A stretch of 64,000 nucleotides of DNA from Acidobacteriaceae bacterium TAA 166 (GCA_000421065.1 ATWD01000002.1:1-64000); one strand, 5' to 3'; numbered from the stretch's first letter, positions 27,650 to 36,986 are shown. The notes: generated from the sequence alone by a model not told the origin. Made by a program: numbers and translations.

Positions 27650-27754
27650 AGCTACGTCCTCTTTCGGCACAGCAGTTCTAGCTGTCTAAAAGGAACGGTA
27701 TGCTCTGTGAGAAATTTGTGAAATGGTGTAGTGGTAAAGGTATAGTTGCACCAT
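27650..27754. promoter_or_regulatory. Divergent promoter region, efflux operon and LysR gene
   Basis: About 100 AT-rich bases separate the HlyD start (27649, leftward) and the LysR start (27755, rightward). LysR proteins usually bind between themselves and the divergent target, at T-N11-A palindromes. The best symmetry seen is TTGCA (27746-27750) and TGCAA (27756-27760), which overlaps the LysR start. Assignment is inference from gene arrangement. Confidence 0.5.
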
Positions 27755-28675
27755 ATGCAATCCACGGACATGAATCTATTGCTTGCACTCGATGTCTTGT
27801 TACGCGAGGAGAGCGTGACTATTGCAGGGGAAAAAATGGGCTTGAGCGCTGCTGCAATGAGCCGGACTCTTTTGCGCGCGCGCAAATTGATGGGCGACCC
27901 CATCCTTGTACGGGCGGGTAGGCGACTCGTACCTACACCGAAGGCACTTGAGGTGAAGGGGCGCATTCAGGCATTGGCAGACGAAGCGCGGTCGATTGTT
28001 CAGTCTCGTCAGGCGATATCCCTTGCTGAGATGGAGCGCACTTTCACTATCCGAGCCGACGAATCGCTCGCGGGCGTGGTCGCAACCACAATCATGGCTA
28101 AATTGAATGAAAAGGCGCCGCGCATGAAACTACGTTTCCTCGGTCGGCCGGATGAGAGCGTAGAACCATTGCGGGAAGGAAGCGTCGATCTCGACATTGC
28201 TCCAAGGAGTATGGCGGGACCGGAGCTCAAGGTGCAGGTGCTGAATCGAGTAAAGTTCGTCGGCGCTGTACGGGCTGGCCATGTCCTAGCACGAGAGAAG
28301 ATCACGGCTACAAAGTTCGCAGCTCAGAGGCACATCGCCGCGGGGCGAAGGGGTAAGCCGAGCGGACCGATAGATCTCGAACTGGATAAGCTGGGACTGA
28401 GTCGGACGATCGCTCTCTGGGTCCCGTCGTTCCTGCCTGCGCTGGTAGCGGCGGCAACATCGGATCTTGTCGCGACTGTTCCCCAATATTTCGCCTCCTC
28501 GGCTGTTTCTCTGTTCGGACTCCACATCTTCCGCATACCCCTCAAGCTGGAGTCGGTTGCGATTCTGCAGGCATGGCACCCACGCTTCGACGCGGATCCA
28601 GCGCACCGACTCCTGCGTGAATGTACCCGTCAGGTCTTCCAAGCTAGAGAAAGTCGGCGAAGCACAGCTCACTGA
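27755..28675 (+). CDS. LysR-family regulator of the divergent efflux operon
   Basis: About 306 residues. Helix-turn-helix near the start: LLLALDVLLREESVTIAGEK, GLSAAAMSRTLLRARKLMGD and RAGRRLVPTPKA, followed by a substrate-binding domain (LREGSVDLDIAPRSM). It resembles the NodD/SyrM-like subset in having MNLLLALDVL. Start is chosen at ATG 27755; an in-frame TTG at 27746 and ATG at 27770 are alternatives. Position suggests it controls the HlyD-MFS-ferredoxin-TolC operon in response to a pump substrate. Confidence 0.92.
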   Translation: MQSTDMNLLLALDVLLREESVTIAGEKMGLSAAAMSRTLLRARKLMGDPILVRAGRRLVPTPKALEVKGRIQALADEARSIVQSRQAISLAEMERTFTIRADESLAGVVATTIMAKLNEKAPRMKLRFLGRPDESVEPLREGSVDLDIAPRSMAGPELKVQVLNRVKFVGAVRAGHVLAREKITATKFAAQRHIAAGRRGKPSGPIDLELDKLGLSRTIALWVPSFLPALVAAATSDLVATVPQYFASSAVSLFGLHIFRIPLKLESVAILQAWHPRFDADPAHRLLRECTRQVFQARESRRSTAH

Positions 28676-29112
28676 GCAACCATGTGCCAAGCCCTTTTTA
28701 TTGCAAACCGTGCAAAGATATATTGCGTTTGACACAATTCTGAGAACAAGATAGATGCTTCCGCAAGTTAACTTTATGGAATGCTTGCTACAACTTACGA
28801 GGCGAATCCACCCCTGCGATATTTCTTTGCTCATGGTGATGAAAGCAATGATTCGAAGCGCCTGTGCTTTGTAATACCGCTCAAAACTGTAAGGTGAAAC
28901 ACAAGCCAAGTCGTGTTGGATCAGCTTGGGTTTCGCGCGGCGTTCTAGATGGACTTTCTCTGCGAAACCCAGAGCTATGCCCTTACGGCCGCTGTGTCGG
29001 ATGTGTTGGGATTTCGTTTCTATCGAACAACTGCTTAACCAGACTTGAGCCCATGCTATTAGGACATAACGCATAGTCAAGGCCCCAACTATGCTGTCAC
29101 CATCGGAGGAAA
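28676..29112. other. Intergenic stretch, no gene recognised
   Basis: No family resemblance on either strand; a long minus-strand frame overlapping the LysR gene is judged a shadow. The end contains the GGAGGA site of the next gene. Confidence 0.4.
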
Positions 29113-29679
29113 ATGTCGCTGCAACTTGATCCACATAAAACAACTCTCGTTCTTATCGATCTTCAGAATGGTATTGTTGCCAGGACAATCCATCCCTATG
29201 CCTCCACGGCAGTAGTCGAGCAGTGCCGCTCCATGGCCGAAGCTTTTCGAAGCAGACACATGAATATTGTTTACGTTCATGTTGATCTCGGGAATCTGCT
29301 GCCTCTGATCTCGGACCTCCATCTGCGCGATCCAAATGCAGCGCTATCACCTAATGCATCCGATCTGGTGCCCAATGCCGGCTTTCAGCAAGGGGATCTG
29401 TTGGTGACAAAGCGGCACTGGAGCGCTTTCGGCCAGACCGCTCTCGAAACGATCCTGAGGGAACGAGGAGTCGAGACGATCATCCTTGCAGGGATTTCGA
29501 CAAACTTCGGGGTGGAATCGACAGCAAGACACGCTGTAGCTCTCGGATTCCAAGTCATCATCGCAGAGAACGCCTGTTCTTCCGTTAGCGCGGACGCCCA
29601 TAGGTTTGCGATGGAGACAATATTTCCTCTAATAGCGCGCGTCCGAACCACTGAAGAGATCATCGATGCACTTGCATGA
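29113..29679 (+). CDS. Isochorismatase-family hydrolase lacking the catalytic cysteine
   Basis: 188 residues with the family core: LVLIDLQNGIV (catalytic Asp), KRHWSAFGQT (Lys) and ILAGISTNFGVESTARHAV, where the usual nucleophilic Cys of the TN-x-C-VE motif is Gly. This Gly variant is known in a subgroup of isochorismatase-like proteins, whose activity is uncertain. GGAGGA precedes the ATG. Its end overlaps the start of a decayed MFS gene, suggesting they once formed an operon. Confidence 0.9.
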   Translation: MSLQLDPHKTTLVLIDLQNGIVARTIHPYASTAVVEQCRSMAEAFRSRHMNIVYVHVDLGNLLPLISDLHLRDPNAALSPNASDLVPNAGFQQGDLLVTKRHWSAFGQTALETILRERGVETIILAGISTNFGVESTARHAVALGFQVIIAENACSSVSADAHRFAMETIFPLIARVRTTEEIIDALA

Positions 29680-31092
29680 GGCAATTTCAGCTCCACCGAA
29701 CGCGGTTCGGCCGGGTCTTGTACTCATTATCTGCTGTCTCAGTATGCTGATTGTTGGCATGGATGTCACCATCGTCAACGTCGCCCTGCCCGCGATTCAG
29801 CGCGATCTGCACGCCAGCCTGTCAGGACTGCAGTGGATTGTCGATGCGCATACGCTTGTGGTCGCCAGCCTGCTCATGCTCGCGGGCTCTATGTCGGACC
29901 GCTTCGGTCGTCGTCGCGTTTTTCAGATGGGCCTTGTCCCGTTCATCGCGGGGTCTGTGCTGTGCAGCATCGCGCATAGCGTCGGCCAACTGATAGCCTT
30001 TCGCGCTGTCCAAGGCCTCGGGGCATCGATGCTCAACCCCGTGGCCTTATCCATCATTGCGAATGTCTTCCTCGAACCGAAAGCGAGAGCAAAAGCTATT
30101 GGGGTCTGGGGAGCGATCGCAGGGCTCTCGTTTGCGTTAGGCCCGCTCATTGGCGGGGCTTTGACGCAAACGATTGGTTGGCGCTCAATCTTTTGGATCA
30201 ATTTACCAATCGGTCTTACAGCAGTCGGCCTGGCCGCACGATTTATCCCTGAATCGAAGGCTCCGCAAGCGCGCGCTTTCGATCCTGTGGGACAGACTCT
30301 TATCTTCATTGGCCTCGCCTCCCTGATCTACGCGGTCATCGAAGGTCCTAGAGCCGGTTGGAACTCTCCACAAATCGTAAGCCTCTTTGCGACCGTGGGA
30401 GTGGTTCTCGTGATCTTCGTTCTCTACGAACCACGGTTAAAACAACCGCTGTTGGATCTTCGTTTCTTTCGAAGCATGCCCTTCAGTACGGCCGTGGTCC
30501 TGGCTATTTGCGCTTTCAGCTGCTTCGCAGGCTTTCTCTTCCTCAACGCACTTTATCTACAACAAGCAAAGGGCTTCACCCCACTCACCACGGGGCTATG
30601 TACTCTTCCTTTGGCCATTATGATGATCTTCTCTTCTCCACTTCGGGGCATCTGGTGGGAAAGCATGGAACGCGTCCGTCCATTCTCGCCGCGGGATTAG
30701 GATTTCTGCTCAGCACCTTGCTGCTCACGAGCCTGAGTGCCACAACCCCGATACCGTTGCTGCTTCTGTCCTATACCCTGTTCGGCTTCAGTTTGGGCAT
30801 GATCAATCCTGCGATCGCGAATAGCGCGGTTGCCGGGATGCCTTTATCGCAGGCCGGTGTAGCCGCAGCAATTGCATCGACGAGCCGGCAGGTCGGAGCG
30901 GCTTTGGGAGTGGCTGTCGCGGGGACCATTGTGAATGCAACCTGCTTCAAAGGAGCGGACTTCCCCGGGCTACACATGCGATTTGGTGGATGATGACAGC
31001 GTGTAGCGCGGTCTTTCTAATACTCGGCTATCTCGCCAATACGCAGTGGGCGATAGCTTCGGAGGACACGGTTTTTAAGGATGCAAATTGAG
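29666..31092 (+). pseudogene. DHA2-family MFS transporter, two frameshifts
   Basis: Starts intact (VGMDVTIVNVALPAIQRDL, DHA2 signature; LGPLIGGALTQT, motif C). A one-base deletion of T near 30643 shifts the frame; HLVGKHGTRPSILAAGLGF then continues in the next frame, followed by the last helices (PLSQAGVAAAIASTSRQVGA). A second shift near 30971 separates the final helix WWMMTACSAVFLILGYLAN, ending at 31092. The protein would have 14 helices if repaired. Overlaps the isochorismatase-like gene by 14 bp. Confidence 0.9.
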
Positions 31093-31155
31093 GGCTTGAG
31101 TCGTATGGATAATGTGCCGGCGTTAACTGTTCTTTACCAGTCAGGAGAAACCTTC

Positions 31156-31919
31156 ATGGGTAACGAGATAAAAGTCAGGGATCTAATCGAGGACATCGTC
31201 GCCGCTAACCGGATTCTGGCCACCGAAAATGTCGTCGATGCTTTTGGTCATGTCAGCGCACGCCATCCAGAAGATCCAGCCCGGTATCTGATTGCCCACG
31301 CTCTCCCCCCGGAGTGATCAATGCGAAAGACATCATGGAGATCACGCTGGACGAGAGGTACTGAGCGGCGATACGCGTAAGCCTTATCTTGAGAGATTTA
31401 TCCACGGTGCGATTTATGAGGCTCGACCGGATGTCAAATCCGTCGTTCACAGCCATAGCCGCAGCGTCATTCCCTATAGCATTACCGATGAAAAGCTTCG
31501 TCCCATCGTGCATAGCTGTGCGACCATAGGTTCCCATATACCGGTATGGGACGCACAAACGACGTTTGGCGACACCAATATGCTGATCTCCAACATAGCA
31601 ATGGGCAGGGATTTCAGAAATCCTTGGGCAGAACAACGCCGCCCTCATGCGCGGTCATGGCTGCACTGTCATCGGCCGCTCGGTTCGCGAAGCGGTCTAT
31701 ACCGCAGTGTATCTGGAAGTAAATGCCGGGCTGCAAATACAGGCCAGCCGTTTCCCGCCGGTTAAATTTATCACTGTTGGTGAGATCGAAATCATCTGCG
31801 AACGCCTTGCCAATGCCAAACCCAACGAAGGCTATGACCGTGCCTGGGAATACTGGTGTCGCCATACCGGAGTCGAAGCCCGCGATCGCACATCGGATTC
31901 CAGATCCGGCCATAACTGA
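31156..31919 (+). pseudogene. Class II aldolase/adducin-family protein, several frameshifts
   Basis: AGGAGAAA precedes the ATG at 31156. The pieces are ANRILATENVVDAFGHVSAR (first frame), then VINAKDIMEITLDERY after a shift at the six-C run near 31302-31308, then KSVVHSHSRSVIPYSI (containing the zinc HxH) from about 31370, and finally ALMRGHGCTVIGRSVREAVY from about 31640, ending ARDRTSDSRSGHN. The family cleaves or isomerises sugar phosphates and related hydroxyacids. At least three disruptions make it non-functional. Confidence 0.85.
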
Positions 31920-32340
31920 TAATCCAACGGGCAGGACATGTCTCAGGAACAATCGCGCTCTCTTCCCGACGTACAAAGAACCAAAAGTACTATCCCTCGA
32001 TTCAAGTATTTTGCGGCGTTTCCGGCTATCAGTGGAATTATCTGCTGGAGGGTTCTCAGACATCTGAGCCGAACCCGGTCTGACTGTGTGGGAATTTGGT
32101 CCCAGTCGCAGCACGTTCTTGATGAACGAGAGTGGAGCAAGCAGCAGCACGATGCTGACAGGTGCGCCGTTCACTCGCTCCATATCGTCGCTCTCAACAA
32201 TATTGCCCGGTGAACGGTCACTTGCGAGCGCGATTATTAAGGATCGATCGAAGAGCGATGTGAAAACGAAACGCGGTTCTCGGATACCCCACTGAAATTT
32301 CGAGCAAGCGTCTGGGCATGCAATCGAATGCCTTCGTTCC
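31920..32340. other. Intergenic stretch without a recognised gene
   Basis: Short frames on both strands show no family pattern. It separates the aldolase relic from the convergently placed alpha/beta hydrolase gene. Confidence 0.4.
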
Positions 32341-33339
32341 TCACTTGCCGTCTACCCGCCCTACTGGGTCGGTGCTTTCCATCAATAAGGCACACGCTGC
32401 GGGCCAAGCCCTGTTTCCGGGATACAACGTGCTTCGTAGATACGCCCAAGTAAGCCTCTGCACCGCTGCGACTCGCTCCGGATTCTCGTCCGTGGTATCT
32501 GTTACCAGATATCCGGAGATCCCACCGAGCATATGTTTTCCTCCGAACAGGGTAACGAGGCAATCCGCTCCGGGGCTCAGCGTGTAGGCATCTGTAAACC
32601 ACTCCGGTCCCAAAACAGTTAGCGGAGACTCGTCTTGATCGCCTGCAACCACCAGAGTGCGAGTCTTTAGTTCGGCGTAGCTTTGGTTCAGATGAGGGAA
32701 ATGTTCGAGAGCGAACGGGCTAAGAGCGTCTCCTCCCCGGCCTCCGGCGGAAAGCAGCACGCCCACCTTGATCTTCGAATCGGAGAGGTCTTCAGTCAAG
32801 CTGCCGTCGGCATCGATCACTCTCGCGCCCAATAACATCGCCGTCGTTTGGGCCCCAAAAGAATGGCCCACTGCGGCAATCCGCTTCTGGTCAAGGCGTC
32901 CCTTGAGTCCAGGCACCGCGTCGGCAATGAGGTCGAGTCGGTCGAGGATCCGCTTCACATCCTCGACGCGATATCGCCACATCGAAAGCTTACGGGGATC
33001 CTCGAGATAGGCTTTGACTGCTTCTTCATGCGAAGCCTGGGGGTAGGGACTCAGTGTTCTCGAATCGAGAAAGGTGGGCTGAATCACGATGAAGCCGTGA
33101 GAAGCCCAGAAGTTTACGAGCGGCGCGTAACCGTCCATGGAAGAACCGAAGCCATGCGAGAAAACAATGATCGGCAATTGGCTGCCAGTTGAGGGCGCAG
33201 AGACCCTAAGCTGCAAGTCCTCTCCGCGCCCCGGTGCTGACACAACAACCGGACTTACAGAGAGGACAGGCGTTGGTTCCCCGAGCAGATTGTCAAACTC
33301 GCTCGGAGTCACAGATTTCGATTGGGATGTGGTCATCAT
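32341..33339 (-). CDS. Alpha/beta hydrolase (chlorophyllase/dienelactone-hydrolase-like)
   Basis: About 332 residues. Oxyanion region PIIVFSHGFGSSMDGY, nucleophile in AAVGHSFGAQTT, acid in VVAGDQDESPL and His in FGGKHMLGG. It belongs to the platelet-activating-factor acetylhydrolase/chlorophyllase-like set. GGAGAG precedes the ATGs at 33339 and 33336; the ATG at 33348 is an alternative. No signal peptide is evident. Divergent from the HxlR regulator, 97 bp apart, which likely controls it. Confidence 0.88.
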   Translation of the reverse strand: MMTTSQSKSVTPSEFDNLLGEPTPVLSVSPVVVSAPGRGEDLQLRVSAPSTGSQLPIIVFSHGFGSSMDGYAPLVNFWASHGFIVIQPTFLDSRTLSPYPQASHEEAVKAYLEDPRKLSMWRYRVEDVKRILDRLDLIADAVPGLKGRLDQKRIAAVGHSFGAQTTAMLLGARVIDADGSLTEDLSDSKIKVGVLLSAGGRGGDALSPFALEHFPHLNQSYAELKTRTLVVAGDQDESPLTVLGPEWFTDAYTLSPGADCLVTLFGGKHMLGGISGYLVTDTTDENPERVAAVQRLTWAYLRSTLYPGNRAWPAACALLMESTDPVGRVDGK

Positions 33340-33436
33340 GCTCTCCATGGTTACTATTGAATACCTACATCATGAAGTGAGAACAGCAGAACGAGAAGAT
33401 GGCACTTTTACCGCAGGAACGCACGTTGAGGTAACC

Positions 33437-33841
33437 ATGGAAAAATCACTGAAAAAGAGCAAAGAACCCTTGGCCCTTATGTGTAAGAACCAAGAATCCA
33501 AAGCTGTTCGGGAGTTTTTAACAAAGGTCGGGGACAAATGGAGCATCCTACTTATCGTGATGCTGTCAAAGACTCCGAAGCGTCGTGCTCGCTTCTCGGA
33601 GTTGCAGCGAATGGTCGATGGAATCTCTCAGCGGATGTTGACAACCACGCTCCGGAATCTGGAGCGCGATGGCTTTGTCTCTCGTGAAGTGTTCCCAGAG
33701 GTGCCTCCACGTGTGGAGTACGAACTCACCTCTCTCGGATTAACGATCTTAGGCCCCATGCAGCAGCTGGTGGATTGGATTGGAAATAATTGGAACTCTA
33801 TCAAGAAAGCAAGAGCCCATTTTGATGAGCGGAATCCCTGA
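33437..33841 (+). CDS. HxlR-family transcriptional regulator
   Basis: 134 residues from the ATG at 33437 (TGAGGT upstream); a longer frame to 33137 overlaps the divergent hydrolase and is rejected. The HxlR winged-helix domain is clear: VGDKWSILLIVMLSKTPKR, RFSELQRMVDGISQRMLTTT, LRNLERDGFVSREVFPEVPP and RVEYELTSLG. The family normally senses redox or electrophiles and regulates an adjacent divergent gene, here the hydrolase. Complete and intact. Confidence 0.93.
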   Translation: MEKSLKKSKEPLALMCKNQESKAVREFLTKVGDKWSILLIVMLSKTPKRRARFSELQRMVDGISQRMLTTTLRNLERDGFVSREVFPEVPPRVEYELTSLGLTILGPMQQLVDWIGNNWNSIKKARAHFDERNP

Positions 33842-33894
33842 GTGAGTCTGATCGCAAACAAAACCGGCTCCTGCCTGGGCGCGACCATGTTCGT

Positions 33895-34170
33895 TTACCC
33901 TCGGGACCGTTGGTGATCTACCTCTACAGCCCGTTTCTCGCGCCCATGCTGAAGCGGTGTCTCAAACATCTGGCGCGTTCGCTCGACCAGGAGCCGCGCG
34001 AGGTCTACCTCATCAACGCCAATCCCTCGTTCGAGAAGCTGATCAGAAGTACGTTCCAAAGCTCGAGCAGCAATGGGACCGCATCTTCAGTTTCACCGCA
34101 GAAGAGGGCGTGGCGGATAGCTTCGGAAGCTATCAGGAGAGGGTCATCCCGTGGTGGCTCGGCGGATAAT
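33895..34170 (+). pseudogene. C-terminal remnant of a class I SAM-methyltransferase-like protein
   Basis: VIYLYSPFLAPMLKRCLKHL starts a piece that resembles the last strands of small SAM-dependent methyltransferases (VVIYLYNPF-type motif), then PREVYLINANPSFEKLI; a shift near 34050 leads to KYVPKLEQQWDRIFSFTAEE in another frame and stop at 34169. The SAM-binding half is absent. It lies exactly at the transition between the decayed left half and the intact right half, so it may be the stump of a core gene lost when the accessory block entered. Confidence 0.55.
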
Positions 34171-34203
34171 TCAAGCAGTTTTTCTGAAGGTTTTCTGAAG
34201 GGA

Positions 34204-34299
34204 TAGAGCAGGCCGAGGTTGTTTTGCGCCGTTTTCTCTCCAGGGAAAACGGCATTCGATGATAGTCAGGGGAGCCAAAACATCGGGAAGACTGCTCTA
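34204..34299 (-). repeat. Structured intergenic repeat, copy A (96 bp)
   Basis: Bounded by TAGAGCAG (34204-34211) and CTGCTCTA (34292-34299). Inside, GCCGTTTTC (34228-34236) and GAAAACGGC (34245-34253) form a perfect 9-bp hairpin with an 8-nt loop. A related copy is at 55389-55505, with one compensated base pair in this stem. Read on the minus strand, its first triplet TAG is the stop codon of holA. Confidence 0.75.
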
Positions 34300-35460
34300 A
34301 AGTTCCATCGCAAATTGGTGCGATGGCTCGTAAGGCGACGCCTTGGGCTCGGTGGCGAGATCGAGTACCAACCGCTCCAGCACCAGCAGCTTATTCACCG
34401 GGGAGCTGCGCAGGTCCAGATCGGCGCGGGCGACCAGGCGCAGGGCGCGGGTCAGCTCCCGGCGCGACTTGTAGCGGCGCGCCTGCCGGATCAGGTCCTC
34501 GGCGGCGAAGGGCGGCATGCGGAATCCCTGCCACAGCGCCTGCCAGATCGCTCGCGAGTCGCGCACGTTCTTCTCGAGGATGATCATCATCTGGCGGAAG
34601 GTCTTTGCCAGCATGTAGAGGTGACCGATGGCAGCGTCTTCGCCGCCGTCGGAGGCGTTGAGCAGGCCATGCAGCAGAGCGAGGGCGCGGGGACGGTCCT
34701 TCGCACTGATTGCATCGGTTAGCTCGTACAGCGAGCGCTGCTTGGCCGCCAGCACCATGGTCTCGACATCGCCCAGGGTCACGCGGTTCTTGGCGACCGC
34801 CGGCGAATCGGCGCTTACATAGAGCAGAAGCTTTTCGAACTCGCTCGAGATCAGCATCATGTCGGCGCCCAGGGAATCGACCAGCTCTCGCGCCGCGTCG
34901 GGATCGAAGCGGACGCCGCGCGATTCGGCGGTGTCGACCACCCAGCGCATCGCGTCATTCTCATCCACCCGCGCCAGCTCCACCGTGCCGCACCACTCGC
35001 CCAGCGTCTCGCGGATGCGGTCGTAGCGTTCCTTGTCCTGGTAATCCATGCGGCGCAGGTCGGTGGGGATGCGAATGTGATCGGCGACGAAGAGCAGGAG
35101 TGCCTGCGGATTGGGCGAGCGAAAGTACGCGTCGACCGCCGCAAACTCTTCCTTCTTCGATCCGCGGCCGTAGAGCAGCTTCAGGTTGCGCACGAAGAGC
35201 ACCTGGAAGGGGGCCATCAGCGAGGGGGTCTGGGCTCGATCGAGAACCTCGAAGATGCTGGTCTCGGCCAGGTCGAGATCGTGCAGCGAGAAGTCGCGCG
35301 TGTCTTCGGGAACCAGCTTCGAGAGCACAGCCTTGCGGCAGCGGTCGTAGAGAAAGATCTCGTCGCCGATCAGAACGTAGCCGGGGCGGAGAGAAGACGG
35401 CGATGCGATCTCGCTAACGAAGCGGTCGGTCGAGGCAAAGCTGCGCAGAGAGGTCGCCAT
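34297..35460 (-). CDS. holA: DNA polymerase III subunit delta (HolA)
   Basis: 387 residues, the size of clamp-loader delta subunits. Sequence features fit HolA: an early VLIGDEIFLYDRC (delta-family G-D/E-E-FL pattern), FLVRNLKLLYGRG-like linker, VADHIRIPTDLRR, then SLGADMMLISSEFEKLLLYV and VTLGDVETMVLAAKQRSLYE LTDAIS, the conserved domain-III entry, and a helical C-terminal domain. It opens the beta clamp during loading. Overlaps lptE by one base (TGATG), as in many bacteria where lptE and holA are adjacent. Its stop codon is supplied by repeat copy A. Confidence 0.9.
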   Translation of the reverse strand: MATSLRSFASTDRFVSEIASPSSLRPGYVLIGDEIFLYDRCRKAVLSKLVPEDTRDFSLHDLDLAETSIFEVLDRAQTPSLMAPFQVLFVRNLKLLYGRGSKKEEFAAVDAYFRSPNPQALLLFVADHIRIPTDLRRMDYQDKERYDRIRETLGEWCGTVELARVDENDAMRWVVDTAESRGVRFDPDAARELVDSLGADMMLISSEFEKLLLYVSADSPAVAKNRVTLGDVETMVLAAKQRSLYELTDAISAKDRPRALALLHGLLNASDGGEDAAIGHLYMLAKTFRQMMIILEKNVRDSRAIWQALWQGFRMPPFAAEDLIRQARRYKSRRELTRALRLVARADLDLRSSPVNKLLVLERLVLDLATEPKASPYEPSHQFAMEL

Positions 35461-35978
35461 CAGAATGACTCCAGCATATCGCTGACCACCGTCTGGGCGA
35501 AGTCTCGCGACATGCGCGCGATGGCGGGGGAACCTTCCTGGATAAAGGTGTTCACGTCCTGCGTGGACTGGTACTGCTCGCGGAAGGTGATGGCGTCGTT
35601 GCGGTAGAGCACGGTGCCGTCGTGCGCGGTGAGAAGGACGCGCGCGGTGACCGCGACCAGGTAGCTGGACGATTGGCTGGAGTTGGCGTCGTAGGTCAAG
35701 GGCGTGATGGTCTGGGTCAGGATGGTTCCGCTGAGGGTCGCGTCCGCGTCGTCGGAGTCGTTGTTCAGGACGCGGTAGCGCGTGCGCGTGTTGAGCTCGC
35801 GGATGACGGCCTGGGTGAAGGCCATCTCGGTGTGATAGGCCTGCGTGTGCGTGGTGAAGATAGGCACGGCGAGGGTGCGGACGTTCGTCGGGATGTGCGT
35901 GGCCGACCCGGCGGTGTGGTACCCGCAGCCTGTGAGCAGAGTGGAAAAGAGAAGGAGGATCGCCGCGCGGAGCTTCAT
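35460..35978 (-). CDS. lptE: LPS-assembly lipoprotein LptE
   Basis: 172 residues from the ATG at 35978. Lipoprotein signal peptide LRAAILLLFSTLLTGCGYH with the LTGC lipobox and the GYH start of the mature protein typical of LptE. The body (TNVRTLAVPIFTTHTQAYHT, MAFTQAVIRELNTRTRYRV, DATLSGTI) matches the LptE/RlpB fold. It plugs the LptD pore that places LPS in the outer membrane. A further start at 36035 would put extra residues before the signal peptide and is rejected. Translationally linked to holA. Confidence 0.9.
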   Translation of the reverse strand: MKLRAAILLLFSTLLTGCGYHTAGSATHIPTNVRTLAVPIFTTHTQAYHTEMAFTQAVIRELNTRTRYRVLNNDSDDADATLSGTILTQTITPLTYDANSSQSSSYLVAVTARVLLTAHDGTVLYRNDAITFREQYQSTQDVNTFIQEGSPAIARMSRDFAQTVVSDMLESF

Positions 35979-36081
35979 GCCGTTGCCTTTATTGTCGCAC
36001 CCGAGAGCCCAGGGCGAGCAGAGGAAAATCGGCATCCTACCTGGTGTACGCCGGCACGCAGACCAAAAATGAGGTTCATCT

Positions 36082-36957
36082 ATGTATCACCATGTGAAAA
36101 AGATGATGTACACGGTCAACATCGGAGAGCCGGATGTTCGTTTCGGCAATATGCTGCTCGAACAATTCGGCGGTGCCAACGGAGAGCTGGCCGCCGCCAT
36201 GCAATACACGATTCAAGGCTGGAACTGTATTGACGACATCGGACGGCGAGACCTTCTTTTGGACATCGGAACCGAAGAGCTTAGCCACCTGGAGATCGTC
36301 GGCGCGCTGATCCGAATGCACCTGGCTCCGATGAAGACCAATCGCGAGGCCGCTGAGGCGGATCCCCTGGTCACGATCGCGGGCGGAGGCGGGGTCGCAT
36401 TATTCGACTCCATGGGAAATCCGTGGACCTCGACCTACCTGAAGATCACCGGTGAACTCGATGTGGACCTGCGCAGCAATATCGCTGCGGAGGCCCGGGC
36501 CAAGATCGTCTACGAGAGGCTGATCGATCACACGGAGGATCCCGGCACGATCGATGCCCTGCAGTTCCTGATGACCCGTGAGATTACCCACATGAAGGCC
36601 TTCCAGGCCGCCCTCGAGAGCATGGAGAAGCCGCCGTTCTCGATCGGGATGCTCAAGCCTACGCCGGGAATCGTGGACGAGTACTTCAACGGTTCGACGG
36701 GCGACGGGGACGAGGGCGATAAGGACATGCGTGGACCGTGGACGTCGGCGCATGGCCTTCACGTGGTGGAGCCGCGGGTGGATGCGCCCGGCGGTGGGCT
36801 TTCGGTGCGGGATATCAAGGGAAAGATTGAGGGCGAGGCTCGCGGCAAACAGGACGAGGCACAGAAGACCACGACCTCTCTGGCCAACGAGGCTCTAGGG
36901 AAGCAGAAGCAATCGACGCGCACCAAGAAGGTTTCAACGGGACGCCTCGCGAGCTAA
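36082..36957 (+). CDS. Manganese (non-haem) catalase
   Basis: 291 residues. The four-helix core has the dimanganese ligands in EQFGGANGELAAAMQYTIQG, GTEELSHLEIVGALIRMH, NIAAEARAKIVYERLID and REITHMKAFQAALES, matching Mn catalases. After the core comes a PGIVDEYFNGSTG segment and a Lys/Ala/Glu-rich tail (about residues 245-291) beyond the usual length. It disproportionates hydrogen peroxide in the cytoplasm. Divergent from lptE-holA and convergent with ftsH. Confidence 0.95.
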   Translation: MYHHVKKMMYTVNIGEPDVRFGNMLLEQFGGANGELAAAMQYTIQGWNCIDDIGRRDLLLDIGTEELSHLEIVGALIRMHLAPMKTNREAAEADPLVTIAGGGGVALFDSMGNPWTSTYLKITGELDVDLRSNIAAEARAKIVYERLIDHTEDPGTIDALQFLMTREITHMKAFQAALESMEKPPFSIGMLKPTPGIVDEYFNGSTGDGDEGDKDMRGPWTSAHGLHVVEPRVDAPGGGLSVRDIKGKIEGEARGKQDEAQKTTTSLANEALGKQKQSTRTKKVSTGRLAS

Positions 36958-36986
36958 CAAGCAGCACCTGTTGAAAGGATCGCTAC

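Noticed and set aside
28286..29143. 285-residue minus-strand frame across the LysR 3' end
   Set aside because: Half of it is antisense to LysR; no homology-like segments and no ribosome site.
1..34200. Idea that the frameshifts are sequencing or assembly errors
   Set aside because: The right half has long intact genes with no frameshifts, and several relics are truncated at sharp junctions or carry multiple lesions. Individual one-base indels (for example 3410, 6452, 30643) still deserve read-level checking.
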